NCBI GenBank assembly: GCA_903858075.1
Contig: CAIOHI010000218.1
Coordinates: 1-7,347 of the forward strand
Length of the DNA stretch: 7,347 bases
Origin: an uncultured Actinomycetes bacterium
Lineage (GTDB): Bacteria; Actinomycetota; Acidimicrobiia; Acidimicrobiales; Ilumatobacteraceae
Reading direction: 5' to 3'
A program made the position numbers and the translations under genes. Numbering within the stretch: the first letter of the stretch is position 1; every line of letters starts with the position of its first letter. The notes below the pieces were generated by a model. The model worked only from the letters and a program-made list of their open reading frames with translations, had not been told where the DNA came from and ran no database searches. Shown here one piece after another: positions 4,690-7,347 of this stretch.

Positions 4690-5955
4690 TTGATTCAACG
4701 TCGTTCAAAGAAATGGTTACCGCTGGTAGCCACCCTCGCACTCGGAGCTGGTCTTGTTGCTTGTGGCAGCGATGCCGCAACCGAAGAGACTGTCGATACT
4801 GCAGCAGAGGTCATTACCGATGACACCGCAGCAGAAACAACCGACGCCCCTGCAGAAGAGACGGGTGAAACCTTCCCAGCCTCTTGGGACTCAAACTTTG
4901 CACCTTGGTCAGCCGACGCTGCACCTATCGATTGTCGTCCAAAAGAAGGCCCGTTGAAGGCTGCATGGGTTTACGTTGGACCCATTAACGACGGTGGCTG
5001 GACCACTGCTCACAACAAGGCTCGTGAAGCTGTTCAAGAAAAGTTTGGCGACAAAATTGTGACCACCTACAAGGAAAACGTTCCTGAGGGTGACCAGACC
5101 GGCCAAGTAATTGAAGACCTTATTGCCGATGGCAACACCGTGGTATTCGGAACTTCATTTGGATTCCAAGATGCATTTGCTGCTGCTGCTGAAAAGCACC
5201 CAGACGTGTGCTTCGAATTCGCAACCGGCTACAAGAGTGCACCAAACCTTTCACAGTTCACCGGAGCTGCTGAAGACGCTGCATTCCTCACCGGTATGGC
5301 CGCAGGTGCTGCATCAAAGACCGGCAAGCTTGGTCTTCTCGCATCATTCCCAATTCCTGAAGTACTTCGCGGAATTAACGCATGGACCCTGGGTGCACGC
5401 TCTATTAACCCAGAAGCAGAAGTAAGCCTCGTATGGACAAGCACATGGTTTGACCCAGCTCTCGAGCGCAAAACTGCTGAGGCACTCATTGCAGGTGGAG
5501 CCGACACCATTGGTGTAGTTGCACAAGACTCACCAGCTTCTGGTGATGCCGCAAAGGCTGCCGGTGTTCCATGGTCGGGTTACGACAGTGACCAAAGCAC
5601 CAACTACCCAGAAGTATGGCTCACTGCTGCTACTTACAACTGGGCAACATATGAACTTCCACGCATTCAAGCCATCCTCGATGGCACATGGGTTGCAGGT
5701 AACTACTACGGCGACATGGCAGACGGCCACATTCGCTTGGCTCCACTCGGACCAATTGTTACCGACGAAACTCGTGCACTCATTGAAACAAAGAAGGCAG
5801 AAATTGTTGGCAACTCAGGCGTGATGTTCTCTGGTCCGTTGAATGACAACACTGGCAAGGAAATTCTTCCTGCTGGCAAGCAAGCAACGTATGAAGAACT
5901 CATGGGCATGAACTACCTCGTTGAGGGAGTTAAAGGCTCAATTCCTAAGAGTTAA
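4690..5955 (+). CDS. BMP/PnrA-family ABC transporter solute-binding lipoprotein
   Basis: An extracytoplasmic lipid-anchored binding protein (421 aa) of the BMP family, whose characterised members mostly bind purine nucleosides or related compounds for ABC import. The signal peptide has positive residues (QRRSKK, 3-8), a hydrophobic core (9-21) and the lipobox LVAC (22-25), so Cys25 would be lipidated. A Thr/Ala/Glu/Asp-rich acidic linker (about 28-61) follows. The binding domain starts near 88 and shows AAWVYVGPINDGGWTTAH (91-108), VFGTSFGFQDAF (152-163), NLSQFTGAAEDAAFLTGMAAG (186-206), TSTWFDPALE (250-259) and GVPWSGYDSDQS (292-303). Cys82 and Cys174 are the only other cysteines and may form a disulfide. 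No permease or ATPase gene adjoins it; a strong terminator follows at once. The convergent neighbour is guanine deaminase, which supports a purine ligand by context. Start chosen from the ribosome binding site and lipobox. Confidence 0.93.
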   Translation: MIQRRSKKWLPLVATLALGAGLVACGSDAATEETVDTAAEVITDDTAAETTDAPAEETGETFPASWDSNFAPWSADAAPIDCRPKEGPLKAAWVYVGPINDGGWTTAHNKAREAVQEKFGDKIVTTYKENVPEGDQTGQVIEDLIADGNTVVFGTSFGFQDAFAAAAEKHPDVCFEFATGYKSAPNLSQFTGAAEDAAFLTGMAAGAASKTGKLGLLASFPIPEVLRGINAWTLGARSINPEAEVSLVWTSTWFDPALERKTAEALIAGGADTIGVVAQDSPASGDAAKAAGVPWSGYDSDQSTNYPEVWLTAATYNWATYELPRIQAILDGTWVAGNYYGDMADGHIRLAPLGPIVTDETRALIETKKAEIVGNSGVMFSGPLNDNTGKEILPAGKQATYEELMGMNYLVEGVKGSIPKS

Positions 5956-5967
5956 TTCTCTTTCATG

Positions 5968-6002
5968 AAAAGGGGCGGGCCTTCGGGCTCGCCCCTTTTT
6001 TT
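5968..6002 (+). terminator. Rho-independent terminator between convergent genes
   Basis: The stem GGGGCGGGCC (5972-5981) pairs with GGCTCGCCCC (5986-5995), with one G-U wobble, around a TTCG tetraloop (5982-5985), and is followed by seven T (5996-6002). Four A at 5968-5971 extend the stem and give a shorter T run on the opposite strand. It clearly ends the BMP gene transcript and may weakly serve guanine deaminase too, whose stop codon lies in the T tract. Confidence 0.95.
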
Positions 6003-7344
6003 ATTGTTCAATTCTCTTTCCCGCAACCCAGATATGTGAAATATCGCGTGGGCCAGAGAGCCTCACAATTTTTTCAAAGATTCGTTCTTCACCATCAACA
6101 TCGTCGTAAACGCGTAAGCCAGAATCGCTGGCGGAAGTGTCTACAACAATGGCGTCGAAATAATTCCCAGCTGCAATGACGCCAGCATTGAGACCCAGCA
6201 TGCGAGCTCCTCCAGTAGTTGCCATAAAGAACGCCGCGACAATATCAATACGTGAATTTTCTACAGCACCATCAACGCCGTTCACACCGTCTTCAAGCAT
6301 TCGTGATGATGTCACTGCGTGCACGCACTGCTTCATGAGCCCGGCATCGGTTCCTGCTGAAATATCGGTGCCAAGCCCCACATGAATTCCCATGCCAAGT
6401 ACACGCCGTGCTGGGAAAACTCCGTTTGCAAAATAAGAGTTCGACATCGGGCAATGGGCCACACCCGCGTGTACTTCTTTAATAAGGCCGTAATCGTTGT
6501 CGCCAATATGCACACCGTGTGCAAGAACTGTTCCTTGTTTCAACAAACCAAAGTGCTTGAGCATTTCCGTGTCGGAACGGCCGTAGCGCTCGAGCACATA
6601 CCCGTGCTCCCAGTGAGATTCAGAACAATGTGTTTGCACCAACGTTTCTGTGCGAGTCGCAAGTTCACCAAGCCCCGCCAATAATTCATCGGAACATGCC
6701 GGAATGAACCGCGGGGTCACAATGGGCGATACCAAACCTGCGTTTCCCACCAGTGCACGAATCTCTTCAATAGAACGCTGTGATGCTTCGATTCCTTGTT
6801 GTGCTGTTGCATCGCGATACCACTCGGGAGTTCCCTCGGGGTGATCCATTGCAACACGACCCACGTAAGCACGTTGCCCGTGCTCTAAACAAGTTTGGGC
6901 AAGCAGAGTTGTGGAGTGTGTATCGACCGTTGCGTAATACACCGAAGTAGTGGTGCCGTGACGCAAAAAGGTAGGAACCATGTGGCTCCACACCGACTGA
7001 GCGAATGCTGCATCGGCATATTTTGCTTCGAGGGGAAAGGTGTAATCGAAAAGCCATTTCTCTAACGGCAAGTCGAGCCCGGTGCCCAGTTGCGGCCATT
7101 GTGGAGCATGAACATGGGTATCAATAAGCCCTGGCATTAAACGCTCGTGTTGGCCTAGTCTCACCACAGTTTTTGCCTGGCGAACGGCTTCATCGGCTGC
7201 AGGTGAATCTGCTGGCATGACTGCTGAAATGACGCCCGCATTATTGACCACAACTGCGACATTGGGTAGAACTTCAAGTGCCTCAGGAGTTGGCACATGA
7301 TGTACGGTGCCAATAACAACGAGTTCCGTATTTTCAATGCTCAC
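6001..7344 (-). CDS. guaD: Guanine deaminase (amidohydrolase superfamily); 5' end at the window edge
   Basis: Converts guanine to xanthine and ammonia in the cytoplasm with one bound zinc, the entry step of guanine breakdown or salvage of its nitrogen. The protein (447 aa as read, close to E. coli GuaD at about 439) has LMPGLIDTHVHAPQ (69-82, zinc ligands His77 and His79), RHGTTTSVYYATV (128-140), TPRFIPACS (210-218, with Arg212 of the PRF guanine-binding motif), QTHCSES (237-243, His239 and catalytic Glu242), LAHGVHI (274-280, His276), AHCPMSNSYFANG (296-308) and GLGTDISAGT (323-332, Asp327). A related hydrolase such as a chlorohydrolase-type deaminase is less likely given the HAPQ, PRF and HCPxSN motifs. 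The chosen start is GTG at 7344, only three bases from the right edge, so the true start may lie further upstream and its promoter is not visible. Convergent with the BMP lipoprotein gene; the TAA stop overlaps the terminator T tract. Confidence 0.93.
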   Translation of the reverse strand: MSIENTELVVIGTVHHVPTPEALEVLPNVAVVVNNAGVISAVMPADSPAADEAVRQAKTVVRLGQHERLMPGLIDTHVHAPQWPQLGTGLDLPLEKWLFDYTFPLEAKYADAAFAQSVWSHMVPTFLRHGTTTSVYYATVDTHSTTLLAQTCLEHGQRAYVGRVAMDHPEGTPEWYRDATAQQGIEASQRSIEEIRALVGNAGLVSPIVTPRFIPACSDELLAGLGELATRTETLVQTHCSESHWEHGYVLERYGRSDTEMLKHFGLLKQGTVLAHGVHIGDNDYGLIKEVHAGVAHCPMSNSYFANGVFPARRVLGMGIHVGLGTDISAGTDAGLMKQCVHAVTSSRMLEDGVNGVDGAVENSRIDIVAAFFMATTGGARMLGLNAGVIAAGNYFDAIVVDTSASDSGLRVYDDVDGEERIFEKIVRLSGPRDISHIWVAGKRIEQ

Positions 7345-7347
7345 CTG

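Noticed and set aside
6767..7099. Open frame of 110 residues on the minus strand within guanine deaminase
   Set aside because: It overlaps conserved catalytic regions of guaD in another frame and has no recognisable motif.

Overview
The window is compact bacterial DNA: eight protein genes, short intergenic gaps, no RNA genes, mobile elements or CRISPR. It is moderate in GC (60-base blocks I counted ranged from about 33% to 62%). The inorganic pyrophosphatase and the cysteine-less thiolase/DUF35 pair resemble actinobacterial proteins. Three genes have a TANNNT box exactly 7 bases before the ATG, the arrangement expected for leaderless transcripts, which are common in Actinobacteria. A moderate-GC actinobacterium, perhaps of the Acidimicrobiia/Ilumatobacteraceae type, is my inference and not proven by the sequence.

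Layout. At 1-420 (minus) is the N-terminal part of a peptide methionine sulfoxide reductase A gene (msrA), cut by the left edge. Divergent from it, 23 bases away, is a YgiD/DODA-type extradiol dioxygenase (444-1292, plus), which carries an AT-rich insertion of about 21 codons between two metal-ligand histidines. A compact plus-strand group follows: inorganic pyrophosphatase (1346-1825), a thiolase-fold 'lipid-transfer protein' lacking both thiolase cysteines (1829-2995), and a DUF35 zinc-ribbon/OB-fold protein (2998-3411). An integral-membrane acyltransferase (3379-4494, minus) is convergent with this group and overlaps it by 33 bases. A 195-base divergent intergenic region (4495-4689) carries the acyltransferase promoter, a candidate promoter with a 14-base perfect palindrome, and the ribosome binding site of a BMP-family lipoprotein (4690-5955, plus). 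The window ends with a guanine deaminase (6001-7344, minus), convergent with the lipoprotein gene and separated from it by a strong UUCG hairpin terminator.

How the genes may work together. The BMP-family solute-binding lipoprotein and the guanine deaminase suggest a purine uptake and salvage pair: import of a purine base or nucleoside, then guanine to xanthine plus ammonia. No permease or ATPase gene lies in the window. The thiolase-like protein and DUF35 protein are almost certainly partners acting on an acyl-CoA. Pyrophosphatase just upstream could pull forward pyrophosphate-releasing reactions such as acyl-CoA synthesis, but the link may be only transcriptional. MsrA (repair of oxidised methionine) and the dioxygenase share a very small divergent promoter region.

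Nothing here amounts to a clearly new multi-gene system. The points most worth following are the cysteine-less thiolase/DUF35 pair, the repeated TANNNT-N7-ATG architecture, the dioxygenase insertion, and the palindrome at the predicted transcription start of the BMP gene.
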